Shown here one piece after another: positions 63,121 through 64,000 of a stretch of DNA of 64,000 nucleotides. Location of the stretch: contig JAWLGP010000015.1 of NCBI GenBank assembly GCA_041685045.1, positions 1 through 64,000 on the forward strand, given 5' to 3'. A program made the translations under genes and the position numbers. The DNA comes from Thiohalomonas sp041685045. GTDB lineage: Bacteria; Pseudomonadota; Gammaproteobacteria; Thiohalomonadales; Thiohalomonadaceae. The notes below the pieces were generated by a model that saw only the letters and a list, made by a program, of their open reading frames with translations, ran no database searches and was not told where the DNA came from. The stretch's first letter is position 1. Every line of letters begins with the position of its first letter.

Positions 63121-63704
63121 GTCTGCTCCACTCCTATTGGCCATGTTGCGTACTCGGTTTCCGGCTGGTTGCTAGCGCCGGCCCATGCGCGATGACGGCC
63201 TTCTTTTGACGTTATTCTACGCACGCAGAGTTTCCGGGTTTGCTCGCTCGGTTCCTGAAAACGACCGTTTATCGGGGATGGCCTTTTGTCGATGCTGACT
63301 ACAAGACAAGCGCTTGAAATGAGAACTCGGTCAACGAAGCACGAGAGGACACCGCACCGCTATTTGCATTCCGCAGCTTTGTTTCATTCTCCTCGTTCCC
63401 GCGCGCTCTGGGCCGGAACGCGATCTGTAGGCGTTTTGCGCCAGACAGTAGGGCGACGGCTCTGGGATTCCTTTTGGTGAAGTGGCTTCGGGTTTCGGTG
63501 GAGTCGGGAAGCGGAGAAGTCCAGAATGCGTTCCCACGCGGAGCGTGGGAACGAGATACGTTGCTGTTTGGTAACGGCCCAAATGGGACCTGACTGGAAT
63601 GAGGTTTTGATTTGAGCGAGGGCTTGTGGAGTGCCAGGCGCGAGCGTCGGGGAGGCTAGCGAAAGCCGGAGTGGTTGTTGCCCAACACCTGTCAGATCAG
63701 GGGC
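63121..63704. other. Intergenic region upstream of pilE
   Basis: About 580 bp with no convincing gene. The promoter of the pilin operon should be here, reading leftward, but no clear sigma54 or sigma70 pair was found. It holds the small palindrome at 63529-63553 and an imperfect related word near 63391-63421. Short open frames on the plus strand (63286, 63626) lack protein-like composition. Confidence 0.6.
63529..63553. repeat. Palindromic repeat (CGTTCCCACGC type)
   Basis: CGTTCCCACGC (63529-63539) and GCGTGGGAACG (63543-63553) are perfect 11-bp arms around a 3-base loop. This word is a common dispersed repeat in gammaproteobacterial genomes. Confidence 0.8.
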
Positions 63705-64000
63705 TCACGTCACCTGCACAAACGCCAACAGACTGGTCTGACGGATTTCGGTGGGCGACAGCAGCCGCTCGCGCCCGCCAAGCGCAGGGTCCAGCGCCAG
63801 TGCGCTGATCGCGTGAGTCTCCCCGCGGGGGTCTTCGACCCACCGGTAGGCGGTCAGCACCATGATGTGGCCGACCGAACCGATGATGAGGGGGCGGTCG
63901 TTGCCGAGAAAGGTGGCGATGGTGCGGGTGTTGAAGGGTAACAGCCCCCCCAGGGAGACGAAGCGCCGACCGCTGTCATCGGCCCAGGCGCGGTTGATGG
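63705..64000 (-). CDS. Papain-like cysteine peptidase, C-terminal part (cut by window end)
   Basis: The last 97 residues of a minus-strand gene read INRAWADDSGRRFVSLGGLL, then NTRTIATFLGNDRPLIIGSV-GHIMVLTAYRWVEDP and ALALDPALGGRERLLSPTEIRQTSLL. The pattern GxHIMVLTAYRW with a following DP fits the histidine and asparagine/aspartate part of papain-like (C39-like) peptidases. The catalytic cysteine would be in the missing N-terminal part. The stop is TGA at 63705-63707. Confidence 0.7.
   Translation of the reverse strand, partial: INRAWADDSGRRFVSLGGLLPFNTRTIATFLGNDRPLIIGSVGHIMVLTAYRWVEDPRGETHAISALALDPALGGRERLLSPTEIRQTSLLAFVQVT

Noticed and set aside
63286..63480. 64-codon frame upstream of pilE
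   Set aside because: No ribosome site, composition unlike protein, overlaps repeat-like words.

Overview
This window is GC-rich chromosomal DNA of a gammaproteobacterium. The best guess is a Chromatiales/Ectothiorhodospiraceae-like lineage. This rests on the hemA-prfA-prmC block, the hisBHAFIE-hinT-tatABC run, a complete cbb3 oxidase locus (ccoNOQP plus ccoGHIS) beside an fnr homologue, and a PilY1-type minor pilin operon. The taxon is inferred from gene content and style; no rRNA or tRNA gene was seen.

Layout. 1-3766: hemA, prfA, prmC. 3818-9949: a small unknown gene, a MoeB-like E1 enzyme overlapping a JAMM-type metalloprotease, an aldo/keto reductase, a Nudix hydrolase, a small SinR/Cas2-like protein, a diguanylate cyclase and a DUF99 protein. 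10024-14160: a hydrolase-thioredoxin fusion, a PstS-like lipoprotein, a NaChBac-type sodium channel and an M48 peptidase. 14268-24010: a large PAS/GAF/GGDEF/EAL protein and the glycogen genes glgC and glgP, with sensor-like and hypothetical genes between them. 24194-34558: small proteins (Sel1, DUF3579, CBS, TerB, AlgP-like, membrane-anchored RRM), a response regulator/histidine kinase pair, a Kef-type antiporter, a degenerate receiver, SseB and an alkaline-phosphatase-fold protein. 34745-38126: typA, pip, dtd. 38158-43730 (minus strand): his genes, hinT and tatABC. 43866-53563: fnr and the cbb3 oxidase structural and maturation genes. 53578-56069: tandem repeats, two unknown membrane proteins and a decayed ISAs1 transposase. 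56070-63120 (minus strand): pilE-fimT-pilV-pilW-pilX-pilY1. 63705 to the end: the 3' end of a papain-like cysteine peptidase gene.

How genes work together. FNR probably controls ccoN: a 9-of-10 FNR box lies 30 bp upstream of a TAATAT -10 element, the class II spacing. CcoG, CcoH, CcoI and CcoS mature the oxidase, and an unlisted 37-residue membrane ORF lies between ccoP and the operon terminator. TatABC can export Rieske-type or other folded proteins. GlgC and GlgP make and break glycogen. The minor pilins and PilY1 initiate type IV pili.

The non-coding DNA is unusually rich in repeats. There is a 166-bp MITE-like element (two intact copies, each with a perfect 10-bp target duplication, one copy cut by the window edge and one 51-bp deletion derivative). 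There are several families of long intergenic inverted repeats and a 92-bp tandem array. No clearly new multi-gene defence or metabolic system stands out. The strongest novelty candidates are the MITE, the CcoM-like small protein, the membrane-anchored RRM protein, the hydrolase-TlpA fusion and the duplicated cysteine-rich insert in PilY1.
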